Shown: positions 8,603 through 16,241, counted from the first letter of the stretch. The stretch is DNA of 64,000 nucleotides from Rhodococcus xishaensis (GCF_004011825.1 NZ_RKLO01000001.1:705575-769574), one strand, 5' to 3'. Translations and numbers: made by a program. Notes: generated by a model not told the origin, from the letters alone.

Positions 8603-9730
8603 ATGCGCCGAACCCTGTTGGTGACGAATGATTTTCCCCCGCGACCTGGTGGGATCCAGTCGTACCTGCACACCTTCGCCGCCCAGCTCCCGGCGGAGGA
8701 GCTGGTGGTGTACGCCCCCCGTTGGCGTGGCGACAGCCACGTCCGGTTCGATGCCGACCAGCCCTACGACGTCGTGCGGCATCCCACGACCCTGATGGTG
8801 CCCACTCCGTTCGTCGCACGGCGTGCGGCGAAGCTGGTCGAGAAGTACGAATGCACCGCGGTTTGGTTCGGGGCCGCAGCCCCGCTCGCTCTGCTCGCCC
8901 CGACACTTCGCAGGGCTGGAGCGCAACGGGTAGTCGCGTCGACCCACGGCCACGAGGTGGGGTGGTCGATGATTCCAGGTGCGCGGCAGGCGCTGCGTCG
9001 CATCGGCGACCACACAGACGCCGTCACCTACGTCAGCAAGTACACACGGGGCCGCTTCGCGTCGGCGTTCGGAGCCGGCGCGGCACTCGAACACCTCCCG
9101 CCGGGCGTCGACACGGACGTGTTCCGTCCTGATCCGTCCGCGCGGGCGGAACTGCGGGCCCGCTACGGGCTAGGGAATCGCCCGACGATCCTGTGCCTGT
9201 CGCGCCTCGTGCCCCGGAAGGGGCAGGATCAGCTGATCCGCGCGCTCCCGAAAATCCGGAAGAGCATCGACGGCGCGGTCCTCGTGATCGTGGGTGGTGG
9301 CCCGTATGCCGAACGCTTGCGCGCACTCGCCGGCGAGTGTGGGGTGGCCGAGCATGTCGTCTTCACCGGTGGTGTTCCCGCCGCCGAACTCGCCGCGCAC
9401 CACGCTATCGCGGACGTCTTCGCGATGCCGTCCCGCACGCGAGGTGCAGGGCTGGACGTCGAGGGACTGGGCATCGTCTACCTCGAGGCATCGGCGACGG
9501 GTGTTCCGGTCATCGCCGGCCGTTCTGGGGGAGCCCCGGAGACGGTCATCGAGCACAAGACCGGACTCGTGGTTGACGGCACCTCGGTGGGGGAGGTCGC
9601 GCGCTCGGTGATCACAGTGCTCTCGGATCCCGACCGCGCTGCTGCAATGGGTGCGGCGGGCCGCGAGTGGGTCAAGGCCGAGTGGCAATGGGGCGTTCTC
9701 GCCGGAAAGCTGCAGTCGTTGCTCGCTTAG
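8603..9730 (+). CDS. pimB': PimB'-type GDP-mannose-dependent mannosyltransferase
   Basis: This 375-residue GT4-family retaining glycosyltransferase matches PimB', which adds the second mannose in phosphatidylinositol mannoside synthesis on the inner face of the membrane. Visible features are the N-terminal glycine-rich acceptor loop (NDFPPRPGGIQSY), the GDP-binding motif with RLVPRKGQD near residue 200, and the nucleotide-sugar motif GLDVEGLGIVYLEA near 275–290. The ATG lies 43 bp after the metallopeptidase gene. The synteny partner is Rv2188c. In relatives it directly converges on fadD15; here about 6.6 kb separates them. Confidence 0.93.
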   Translation: MRRTLLVTNDFPPRPGGIQSYLHTFAAQLPAEELVVYAPRWRGDSHVRFDADQPYDVVRHPTTLMVPTPFVARRAAKLVEKYECTAVWFGAAAPLALLAPTLRRAGAQRVVASTHGHEVGWSMIPGARQALRRIGDHTDAVTYVSKYTRGRFASAFGAGAALEHLPPGVDTDVFRPDPSARAELRARYGLGNRPTILCLSRLVPRKGQDQLIRALPKIRKSIDGAVLVIVGGGPYAERLRALAGECGVAEHVVFTGGVPAAELAAHHAIADVFAMPSRTRGAGLDVEGLGIVYLEASATGVPVIAGRSGGAPETVIEHKTGLVVDGTSVGEVARSVITVLSDPDRAAAMGAAGREWVKAEWQWGVLAGKLQSLLA

Positions 9731-10141
9731 GTTCCCACTACCCCCGAGTCTCGTCCGCCTCCTCCGTGCAGATGGTTTGCGGCGTTCTGGTAACCCTCGA
9801 GTGTGTCGGCGGTGCGGCGACGGTCGGGAACCCGTACCCCAACACTCTCGTCCCCGGGTGGTGCATCACCCCGTCGACTGCTCTAGCCGGGAGGTTGTGC
9901 ACCGGTTTGTACCGTTGGGCGCTTCCCGAACCCGGAGGCTTGATTACTCCGTGCCCGAAGGAGTCGCGACAAGAATCGGGTCGCCACAGGGCAGCCTGCA
10001 TACTTCACCGTTCTCACCGGTTCGTGATGCTAATCGTGTTGTCCCGGTGCAGGATCAACGCCAGCTGTGGGCGCCGCGCTCACACAACCGGGCTCGGATG
10101 GATGACCCGCCCGAGGGAGCATGCCTTCACCCGAGCCGACG
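9731..10141. other. Gene-free stretch between pimB' and the island's left repeat
   Basis: No ORF in this 411-bp stretch has a credible start, composition or family. It contains several short inverted repeats, for example around 9858–9871 (GGTG…CACC), so it could carry a 3'-UTR structure or an unrecognised RNA. It does not match any tRNA, tmRNA, SRP or RNase P pattern I know. Confidence 0.5.
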
Positions 10142-10219
10142 CCACGAGGAACTAGTCGTTCACACGAAAACGCAACGGTCGCCGCAACTCCCGGAAAAAC
10201 AGGTGTCGCGACGACCGCT
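10142..10219. repeat. Left copy of a ~77-bp direct repeat bordering the SipW island
   Basis: This 78-bp segment is nearly identical to 16242–16317, including a perfect 32-bp run (10165–10196 versus 16264–16295). Weaker similarity continues about 45 bp further left. It holds an inverted repeat (CGGTCGCCGC / GCGACGACCG, one mismatch) that, read on the minus strand, resembles a terminator for the secreted-protein gene ending at 10258. The two copies enclose the whole SipW locus. Confidence 0.9.
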
Positions 10220-10257
10220 ACAAGCCGTGCATAGTAGGGGCGATTGTCAGGGAAGAG

Positions 10258-10860
10258 CTAGGAACCGAAGATGTTGCCGAGCGACCCGAAGAGGCTGTCG
10301 ACCGACCCGTTGCCCCCGCCCGGTGTGGTGTCGTCGACCTCGAAGTCGAGTGCGAAGGCCGGGTTGACGGACTCATTCTGCGACTCATTGCCTGCCTCAG
10401 CGGGCATCCCGACCACGAGAGTCACCTTGGCGGTCTCGCCGGGTTCGACGCGGATCGCGTTCAGTTCGGTGCCCGGCTGGGCAGAGTTGTCGGTGAGGTC
10501 CACGAGCTCACCGGAGGCGTCGTTGATCTCGACCCGGACATAGACCTGCATATCCGGCGAGGTCTTCGACCAGTTGCCGAGGTACACCTGGAGCTCGCCG
10601 CCCTGCTCGGTCTGGTTCCTGGCGTAGAAGGTGGACGTCAGCTCGCCGTTGGGAATGAGTTGGCCGGTGATGGCCGGAATCTGCTCCAAGCCGCCCCAGT
10701 TCTCGTTGTCGGCGGAGTATTCGAGCACGCTGGGGTCAGCATGGGCCGCTGCTGGATTCACCAGTGCACCAAATGCTGCGAGGAACAAGGCCAAGATTGC
10801 GCCGCCGATGGCAGTCGTCAACCGTTTGAGGCTGCCGGGTGCGCTGATGGTTGTCTTCAT
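10258..10860 (-). CDS. Secreted hypothetical protein divergent from the SipW locus
   Basis: This 200-residue exported protein of unknown family uses the ATG at 10860; an in-frame ATG at 10872 adds four residues. It has a Sec-type signal peptide (basic LKRL, hydrophobic AIGGAILALFLAAFGAL, probable cleavage after HA near residue 38). The mature part looks beta-rich, beginning SVLEYSADNENWGG, and contains WSKTSPDMQVYVRVEIN. It resembles the beta-sandwich cargo of SipW loci in character only. The C-terminal tail (GGGNGSVDSLFGSLG) is Gly/Ser-rich. It is transcribed away from the SipW genes but lies inside the repeat-bordered island, so a shared role is plausible. Confidence 0.75.
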   Translation of the reverse strand: MKTTISAPGSLKRLTTAIGGAILALFLAAFGALVNPAAAHADPSVLEYSADNENWGGLEQIPAITGQLIPNGELTSTFYARNQTEQGGELQVYLGNWSKTSPDMQVYVRVEINDASGELVDLTDNSAQPGTELNAIRVEPGETAKVTLVVGMPAEAGNESQNESVNPAFALDFEVDDTTPGGGNGSVDSLFGSLGNIFGS

Positions 10861-11010
10861 GACGCGCAGCATAGATGCCGAAGTTGGTCCGAGCCAATAG
10901 TTTTGGAGATGAATCTTGTTGGAATAGGCGGATCGCGAGCGCGTGCACCGAGAGACCACGATCAACTTTGCCCATCGAGATCGGCGGTCGAGGACATCAG
11001 ATCTCTAGGG

Positions 11011-11042
11011 CACGAATATTCGGGTCGCGACCGACCGCCAAG
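11011..11042 (+). repeat. Leader repeat, copy 1
   Basis: This is the first copy of a segment beginning CACGAATATTCGGGTC, 224 bp upstream of the second copy and matching it at all but a few positions over about 32 bp, with weaker similarity continuing for about 40 bp. No recognisable gene follows this copy. Confidence 0.85.
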
Positions 11043-11234
11043 TTTTCTGTTGACACTCCATGCAAGCTGGTAATTCCAGTTGGACGAATGACCAATTACT
11101 TCTCGGATTCTCGAGACTCGAGCTCGTTCACTGTGATAGACATCATGCGCATCGCATGAACGGGCAACTCGCTCTTGGGTTCTGGGGGGTCGAGTTGGCC
11201 GTTGCGATGACGACAACCTGAGTTCGGTTTGGGA

Positions 11235-11266
11235 CACGAATATTCGGGTCAAGACCGACCGCCAAA
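11235..11266 (+). repeat. Leader repeat, copy 2
   Basis: This second copy lies 38 bp before the start codon of the first cargo gene. Its position suggests a promoter or operator element, or a 5' leader duplicated together with a cargo gene whose other copy has been lost. Confidence 0.85.
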
Positions 11267-11303
11267 TCCCTTATTGGGACTCGACGAAAGCTGGGGATAT
11301 CAG

Positions 11304-11837
11304 ATGAACAAGCAGACCAAGGGTGCGATCGCTGCGGGTGCGGCCGCACTCCTGCTCGCCGGTGGGGCGGGCACGTGGGCGGCGTGGAGCGCCTCGGAGA
11401 CGGTCGGCGGCGACGGCGTGCAGTCCGGTAGCCTGTCGCTCACTCAGGAGGGCGAGGCTGGCTGGGCGGTCGGCGGTGAACCGATCGATATCACCACCTT
11501 CAAGGCGGTGCCGGGTGATGTGCTCACCTACAGCGCGAGCTTCTTGGTCGGGGCCGAGGGCAACAACCTGTCCGCGACTCTGACTGCTGATCTGGGCTCG
11601 ATCGGTGGTGGGAACGAGCTCGCTGACCGGTTGGGAATCGACACCACCGCGACGATCGACGGCGTCGCGCTCGATCCGAGTGGTGAGGGCCTGGAAATCA
11701 CCGACGAGCATAACGACAAGGTCGTCGACGTCGAGGTTGCGATCACCTTCGATCCGGACACGAGTGGCACCGAGGCGCAGGGGCAGCAGGCCGATCTCAG
11801 CGAGTTCAGTGTCACGCTGCAGCAGACCATCTCCTAG
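11304..11837 (+). CDS. SipW-exported cargo protein A1 (RER_14450-like)
   Basis: The 177-residue protein begins MNKQTKGAIAAGAAALLLAGGAGTW with the alternate signal typical of SipW-dependent exported proteins: a short hydrophobic core ending in an aromatic-rich turn (TWAAWSASE). The mature part is predicted beta-rich with the segment PGDVLTYSASFLVGAEGNNL. It resembles the 'alternate signal-mediated exported protein, RER_14450' family and, more distantly, the TasA/camelysin fibre subunits. It is a clear paralog of A2 at 14373. A strong hairpin follows its stop codon, so it may be expressed more than the genes behind it. Confidence 0.88.
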   Translation: MNKQTKGAIAAGAAALLLAGGAGTWAAWSASETVGGDGVQSGSLSLTQEGEAGWAVGGEPIDITTFKAVPGDVLTYSASFLVGAEGNNLSATLTADLGSIGGGNELADRLGIDTTATIDGVALDPSGEGLEITDEHNDKVVDVEVAITFDPDTSGTEAQGQQADLSEFSVTLQQTIS

Positions 11838-11844
11838 TCGTAGT

Positions 11845-11868
11845 CGCCCACCCGGTTTCGGGTGGGCG
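11845..11868 (+). terminator. Hairpin after cargo gene A1 (partial terminator candidate)
   Basis: A perfect 10-bp GC-rich stem (11845–11854 with 11859–11868) with a GTTT loop sits a few bases after the A1 stop. The U-tract is weak. It may partly end transcription and so raise A1 levels relative to the next genes. Confidence 0.65.
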
Positions 11869-12023
11869 CCCGCCTAGGTGCGAAGGTCATCGGCCCGATC
11901 GGGTCGGCGGCCGGCGTCCATCGGGTTTCGACCGCGGCTGCCGCACATGAGGTTCGGCCGCATACAGAGCACTGACTCCGGCGCACCGGCGCCCCGGCTA
12001 GATGGATCAGGAAGGGCACAGCA

Positions 12024-12659
12024 TTGTCTCGTCAAGAGGTTTCGAGTTCACCGCCGGGGTTCGGTGCCCGGGTGCGGTCGTGGATGTCGGGGGGTAAGCC
12101 GCGGGCGGTCGCGTCGCTGGGAATCGTTTTCGGTCTAGGCGCGATCGTCACGCTCGCGGCTTGGAGTGACACGGCGACGGCGACTTCCGGGGTGTTCTCG
12201 ACCGGTTCGATCGATCTGCAGATCGACGGTCAGCAGGGCAACCCTGACGCGTACGCGTTTACGGCGTGGTCGAAGGCGGGGCTGTTGCCGGGCGAACGCT
12301 CGAGCGCGAAGTTGCCGGTGCAGAACACGGGAACGACACCGCTGAGCTACACGATATCGGCGACGGCGTCATCGTCGGACTTGGCTCCGTACATGGTTTT
12401 TGTGCTCAAGGACGGTGAGCCGAATGGTGAGTCGGGTAACAGGTGCAGTGGCAACAACCTCGGCCCGGTTACGTGGATGGAGAAGGGTGGAACGTTGGAC
12501 GCGTTCGACGAGCCGAGGACGTTGGCACCGGGGGAGAGTGAGTACGTGTGCTTCCAGATAAGGCTGCATCCGGACGCGGCGGACACTGCGGGTACGTCGA
12601 ACAGCGTTGAGGGCAAGTCGGTAGACGTTGCGTTCAGCTTCCACGCGACGGCGGCGTGA
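12024..12659 (+). CDS. SipW-exported cargo protein B1
   Basis: This 211-residue exported protein probably starts at TTG 12024 behind an AGGAAGGG ribosome site. The alternate signal starts after a basic segment (KPRAVASLGIVFGLGAIVTL) and ends in AAWSDTATATSGVFSTGSIDLQ, the W/F-S/T-D signature of SipW substrates. The mature domain is TasA/camelysin-like: TAWSKAGLLPGERSSAKLPVQNTG and a later EYVCFQIRLHP, with two cysteines. It pairs with B2 at 14905. Its stop overlaps the GTG of the peptidase gene (12656–12659), which couples cargo and peptidase translation. Confidence 0.88.
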   Translation: MSRQEVSSSPPGFGARVRSWMSGGKPRAVASLGIVFGLGAIVTLAAWSDTATATSGVFSTGSIDLQIDGQQGNPDAYAFTAWSKAGLLPGERSSAKLPVQNTGTTPLSYTISATASSSDLAPYMVFVLKDGEPNGESGNRCSGNNLGPVTWMEKGGTLDAFDEPRTLAPGESEYVCFQIRLHPDAADTAGTSNSVEGKSVDVAFSFHATAA

Positions 12660-14293
12660 GCATCATGACTACACATCCAAATCCGATGGGATCGGATCGC
12701 AAGCTGTCCATTCGTGAGATCGCCCTGAACGTGGGGGCGATCGCCGGCCTGATCTGTGTGCTGGCCGCAGCGGCGTCGTTCTTCTTCGGCATCAAGCCGC
12801 TTGTCTTCCGTTCGGGTTCGATGTCGCCGGAGATCACCACCGGTTCGCTCGCGCTCTCGCGTAGTGTGTCGGCATCAGATCTGGCCGTCGGTGACGTGGT
12901 CAGTGTCCTCGACGCGCAGGGCACCCGGATCACCCACCGGGTCGAGGAGATCGTCTCGTCCAATCCGAACAGTTCGGTGTTGATCCTCAAGGGTGACGCG
13001 AACGAGGCCGCCGACGTGTCTCCGTACACGGTGAGCGAGGCTGATCGTGTGTTCTTCAGTGTCCCCGGGCTCGGTTACGCGGTGGCGTGGCTGTCGACAC
13101 CGGTTGCGATCTTCCTCGGCGGTGCCCTCGTCGGCAGTCTGATGGTGATCGCGTTCCGGCCCACCGCGGGCAGGAATTCGGCGGCAGGCGGTAGCACATC
13201 CGCGGTGGGGCCGTCTGTTGATGTCGAGCCGAACCCTATGGGGGGCAGTGACATCGCTGCCAACTCGTCACGCGAGTTGGAGGCCGTGCCGGTCAACGCG
13301 ACCCGCACGCTGTCGCCGACACGGTCCCTGATGGCGGTCGGTGCGGCTGGTTTGACGGCGTTCGTTGGGACTGCGGCGGGTACCACCGCCGCGTTCACCG
13401 ACACGGCGACCGCGGCGAGTACGTTCAGTGCGAACGCGAACTTCTACCCGACCCCGGTGGTCACCTCCACCAGTTGCCAGACCGTGGGCGGTTGGCTGGC
13501 TGATGACGCGAAGGTGTCCTGGACCAGCCTCGGGGAGACACCCCTGGGGGACGACTACGAGTACGAGGTCGTTGTGCGCCGGGACAGCAATGGAAACGTC
13601 AAGACAAGAAAGAACGTGGGCACAGCGACGTCGTATACGGCCGACATCAACGACACCGGCAGGGATTACACCGTCGAGGTGCACACAGTGAACGGGCCGA
13701 ACACGTCGACCGGGTGGCGTGGACAGAGAGTCCAGGCCAGGACTGTCACTATCACGCAGTGCGACGGCGGCGAGAGGTATGTCGCGAACCCGCCCGATGA
13801 GAACGTGCAGAGCCTGTCCGCGAAGAGTGTGAGCCTGGCGTCGACTGATCCGTTCGTCGAGGAGCCGATCGACGAGCCCGCCGACGAACCGATCGACGAG
13901 CCCGCCGACGAGCCAACGGAAGAGCCCGCAGACGAGCCGACCGAAGAGCCCGCTGACGAGCCGGCGGGGGATCCTGCCGATGACGTGACGGACACTGTTG
14001 AATCGGTGGAGGATTCGTCTTCTTCGGCGATCACGAATGTGTCCTCGTCGGGGAGCTTCGTGGCGGAGGTGTCTTCGTCGCGGGTGGTGATCACGGACGA
14101 GTCGGGTTCGGTGATGTCGAGCATTGCGGTGGGTGAGAAGGCCGTTGTGCAGTGGGCGAAGGATTCCGATGAGTTGTGGATTGTGGATTCCGGCGAGTTG
14201 TATCTGGTCGGATCGTCGGGTGGCTGGGTGAAGACCGAGGCTGATCCGAGTGCTGATGGTGTGCCGGCGGGTATCGCGGCACTTGTCCAGTAG
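12656..14293 (+). CDS. SipW-type signal peptidase fused to a SipW-cargo-like extracellular domain
   Basis: The 545-residue protein begins as an S26B (ER/SipW-type) signal peptidase: a first membrane helix (about 24–46), catalytic Ser55 in SGSM, His94 in THRVEE, Asp114 in KGDAN and a second helix (about 143–167). Archaeal, ER and SipW enzymes use Ser/His rather than Ser/Lys. After a linker comes a second SipW-style signal (about 222–256: LMAVGAAGLTAFVG then AAFTDTATAASTF). This leads to a fibronectin-III-like domain (about 265–368), an acidic Asp-Glu-Pro repeat (401–440) and a C-terminal beta-rich domain (about 465–545). Enzyme and apparent substrate are thus one polypeptide. The usual SipW length is about 200 residues. 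Confidence 0.87.
   Translation: MSIMTTHPNPMGSDRKLSIREIALNVGAIAGLICVLAAAASFFFGIKPLVFRSGSMSPEITTGSLALSRSVSASDLAVGDVVSVLDAQGTRITHRVEEIVSSNPNSSVLILKGDANEAADVSPYTVSEADRVFFSVPGLGYAVAWLSTPVAIFLGGALVGSLMVIAFRPTAGRNSAAGGSTSAVGPSVDVEPNPMGGSDIAANSSRELEAVPVNATRTLSPTRSLMAVGAAGLTAFVGTAAGTTAAFTDTATAASTFSANANFYPTPVVTSTSCQTVGGWLADDAKVSWTSLGETPLGDDYEYEVVVRRDSNGNVKTRKNVGTATSYTADINDTGRDYTVEVHTVNGPNTSTGWRGQRVQARTVTITQCDGGERYVANPPDENVQSLSAKSVSLASTDPFVEEPIDEPADEPIDEPADEPTEEPADEPTEEPADEPAGDPADDVTDTVESVEDSSSSAITNVSSSGSFVAEVSSSRVVITDESGSVMSSIAVGEKAVVQWAKDSDELWIVDSGELYLVGSSGGWVKTEADPSADGVPAGIAALVQ
13861..13977 (+). repeat. Acidic Asp-Glu-Pro repeat region in the fused SipW gene
   Basis: Degenerate 12- to 24-bp repeats encode units such as EEPIDEPADEP and EEPADEPT. 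This low-complexity acidic stretch looks like an extended spacer between the Fn3-like and C-terminal domains, as in many cell-wall-associated proteins. Confidence 0.85.
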
Positions 14294-14372
14294 TGGTGCC
14301 GACTGTGTGCATTTCCGGTGATGGGTCCGAAGTCTCCTACCCCGACGGGGTCCTACGAAAGCTGACCATGAC

Positions 14373-14900
14373 ATGAACAAGAAGTTGAAAGGCGCTATTG
14401 CCGCGGGTGCTGCGACGGTGTTGTTGGCCGGGGGAGCGGGCACGATGGCCGCGTGGAACTCTGGTACCGGTATCGGGGGCGGGTCGGTCGGCGCGGGTGC
14501 GCTGGCCCTGACTCAGACGGTGGCACCGAATTGGGCGGATCAGAACGGCCCGATCGCAGTCACCGATTTCCGTGCGGTTCCCGGTGACGTTCTGACCTAC
14601 ACGGCGAGTTTCGAGGTGACCGCTCAGGGAACGAATCTGCGGGCGAGCCTGGCGGTCGACGAGGCAACCATCGCGGGTGATCCGGCGTTCGAGTCGGTGG
14701 TCGATCACAAGATCACCGCGACGTCCGGTGGTGACCCGGTCCCTGTTGATTCCGAGGGTGTGGTGGTTACGCCGGCGCTGGACGGCGCGATCGTCGACGT
14801 GAAGGTGATCATCACTTTCGCGGCGGACACCGACGGTGATGCGGCGCAGAACGTTCAGGTCGACCTGTCCAATTTCAACGTCACTCTCAGGCAGGTGTAG
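14373..14900 (+). CDS. SipW-exported cargo protein A2 (RER_14450-like)
   Basis: The 175-residue paralog of A1 has the same signal architecture (MNKKLKGAIAAGAATVLLAGG then TMAAWNSGTG) and the same conserved core PGDVLTYTASFEVTAQGTNL and DLSNFNVTL. It starts at ATG 14373; the stretch before it shares ACGAAAGCTG with the A1 leader, possibly the ribosome-site region. It opens the second triad and is followed within 4 bp by B2. The 79-bp gap to the fused SipW gene suggests either readthrough or its own promoter. Confidence 0.87.
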   Translation: MNKKLKGAIAAGAATVLLAGGAGTMAAWNSGTGIGGGSVGAGALALTQTVAPNWADQNGPIAVTDFRAVPGDVLTYTASFEVTAQGTNLRASLAVDEATIAGDPAFESVVDHKITATSGGDPVPVDSEGVVVTPALDGAIVDVKVIITFAADTDGDAAQNVQVDLSNFNVTLRQV

Positions 14901-14904
14901 GGAT

Positions 14905-15447
14905 ATGTCGAACAAGACTCGATGGCTGGCGATCGGCGGTGCAGCGATTGTCGGCGTGGCGTTCTGGCCCACACTGGGGACCGGTGCTTTGTGGGGTCAG
15001 ACGCAGACCCTGAACCCGGGCACCATCTCCTCGGGCACTTTGGATCTCGCGGTCGGGAGTGCGGGGGTCAGTGACTACGCGTTCGAGGCGTTGGGCAAGG
15101 ATGGTCTCGGTGCGGGTGACTACGCGCAGGCGCCGCTGAGCATCTACAACTCCGGTGACGTGGTGATGAAGTACCGGTTGCAGGATGCAAATCAGTCCAA
15201 TCCGGGTGTGTCTCTGGACTTGAAAGTCTCGGTGGTGGCATCGGAGGACGCGTGCTCGGAGGAGGGTGACCCGGCCGGGGCGAGTGTGGTGTACGACGGG
15301 CCGATGATCGGCGCACAGGCACCCGAGTGGCGCACTGTCGAACCGGGTGCCAGTGAGGTGTTGTGCATGCGGGGAACTGTCGGTGAGGACGCCGAGCAGA
15401 ACGCGAGCACCACTGCGACGTTCACCTTCGCAGCTGAATCCCGATGA
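14905..15447 (+). CDS. SipW-exported cargo protein B2
   Basis: The 180-residue paralog of B1 has a short signal (MSNKTRWLAIGGAAIVGVAF) ending in GTGALWGQTQTL. Its mature TasA/camelysin-like domain carries DYAFEALGKDGLGAGDYAQAPLSIYNSG, comparable to the AWSKAGLLPGERSSAKLPVQNTG segment of B1. It keeps two cysteines near the C-terminal half (EDACSEEG, EVLCMRG). The ATG at 14905 was chosen for its 4-bp spacing to A2 and the signal peptide. Its stop overlaps the next peptidase start (ATGA). Confidence 0.86.
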   Translation: MSNKTRWLAIGGAAIVGVAFWPTLGTGALWGQTQTLNPGTISSGTLDLAVGSAGVSDYAFEALGKDGLGAGDYAQAPLSIYNSGDVVMKYRLQDANQSNPGVSLDLKVSVVASEDACSEEGDPAGASVVYDGPMIGAQAPEWRTVEPGASEVLCMRGTVGEDAEQNASTTATFTFAAESR

Positions 15448-16055
15448 GTGATGCGGTGCAGGGCGTCGAGTCGGACACCGGTGTGTGGGGGTGGGTCAAG
15501 AGCATCGTCTCCTGGCTGGTGCTCCTGGCGCTGGTGGGCATCCTCGCGTTGACGATCGTGATCCCTCGGATCGCGGGGGCGACGCCCTTCACCGTGCTCA
15601 CCGGTTCGATGGTGCCCACCTATCCGCCGGGGACTTTGATCGTGGTCAAGCCGGAGGATCCGGTGGCGCTCGAGGCCGGTGATGTGATCACGTTCCAGAA
15701 GGAGTCGGGCAACCCCGAGGTGGTCACTCACCGGATCGTGATGGTGCGGCAGAACTCGCAGGGTGAGAGGACCTTCGTCACGCAGGGTGACGCGAACCCG
15801 GTACGTGATACCAATCCTGTTGTCCCGGAGCAGGTCAGGGGGAAGGTCTGGTACAGCGTCCCCTACATGGGGCATGTGAACACTCTGATCACCGGCCAGC
15901 AACGGGAGCTGATGGTGACCGTCGTCGTGGGCGCACTGCTGATCTATGCCGGGTCCATGTTCATCGGGGCCGCGCGGGACCGTTCGCGCCAGAAGGATCA
16001 ACCGGAGCAGGAGCAACCGGAGGAGGATCAACCGGAGGTCGGGGCGAGCACCTGA
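15444..16055 (+). CDS. sipW: SipW-type signal peptidase I (second copy)
   Basis: This 203-residue S26B signal peptidase has helix 1 at about residues 19–42, catalytic Ser55 (LTGSMVPTYPPG), His96 (VVTHRIVM), the QGDAN box with Asp116, and a C-terminal helix (about 160–176). A charged Gln/Glu/Pro tail follows. It has normal SipW size, without the fused cargo domain of the first copy. It should cleave the alternate signals of A2 and B2, with which it overlaps or abuts. It is the last gene of the island. Confidence 0.9.
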   Translation: MSDAVQGVESDTGVWGWVKSIVSWLVLLALVGILALTIVIPRIAGATPFTVLTGSMVPTYPPGTLIVVKPEDPVALEAGDVITFQKESGNPEVVTHRIVMVRQNSQGERTFVTQGDANPVRDTNPVVPEQVRGKVWYSVPYMGHVNTLITGQQRELMVTVVVGALLIYAGSMFIGAARDRSRQKDQPEQEQPEEDQPEVGAST

Positions 16056-16241
16056 ATACACGTCGCGTGTCGGAACGTGCTCCGGATCCGTTTGGTGGGC
16101 AACAGGTTACTTGGAACGCTCGGCCGGCAGAGCCCGGCCCGGGCGTTCCCGCCTGCCTGGCTGCCGGCGCCGTTCACGCCACCATCGGCCTCGGGTGGGT
16201 GACCCCCGGTCCGAGGCTGCGTCCCCCCACGTGGGTCGATA
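16056..16241. other. Gene-free stretch after the second SipW gene
   Basis: This stretch has no supported gene. It contains GC-rich inverted repeats near 16115–16175 that may end the SipW transcript. The right-hand part (from about 16193) is weakly similar to 10095–10141, extending the border repeat. Confidence 0.4.

Larger units (their letters stand above)
10873..11303. promoter_or_regulatory. Divergent control region of the SipW island
   Basis: The gap of about 430 bp between the divergent secreted gene and the first cargo gene has no credible ORF. It contains a duplicated leader segment: 11011–11085 is similar to 11235–11303. The best conserved part (CACGAATATTCGGGTC followed by GACCGACCGCCAA) is nearly identical in both. 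The second copy ends directly at the cargo start codon. Confidence 0.6.

Noticed and set aside
9651-10367. Open frames (162 and 238 codons) covering the pimB' 3' end and the gap after it
   Set aside because: They begin inside pimB', have no family features and cross the border repeat; codon use does not look coding.
13666-14124. 152-codon Ser/Gly-rich frame opposite the fused SipW gene
   Set aside because: Its SSAGSS repeats are only the complement of the Asp-Glu-Pro repeat codons.
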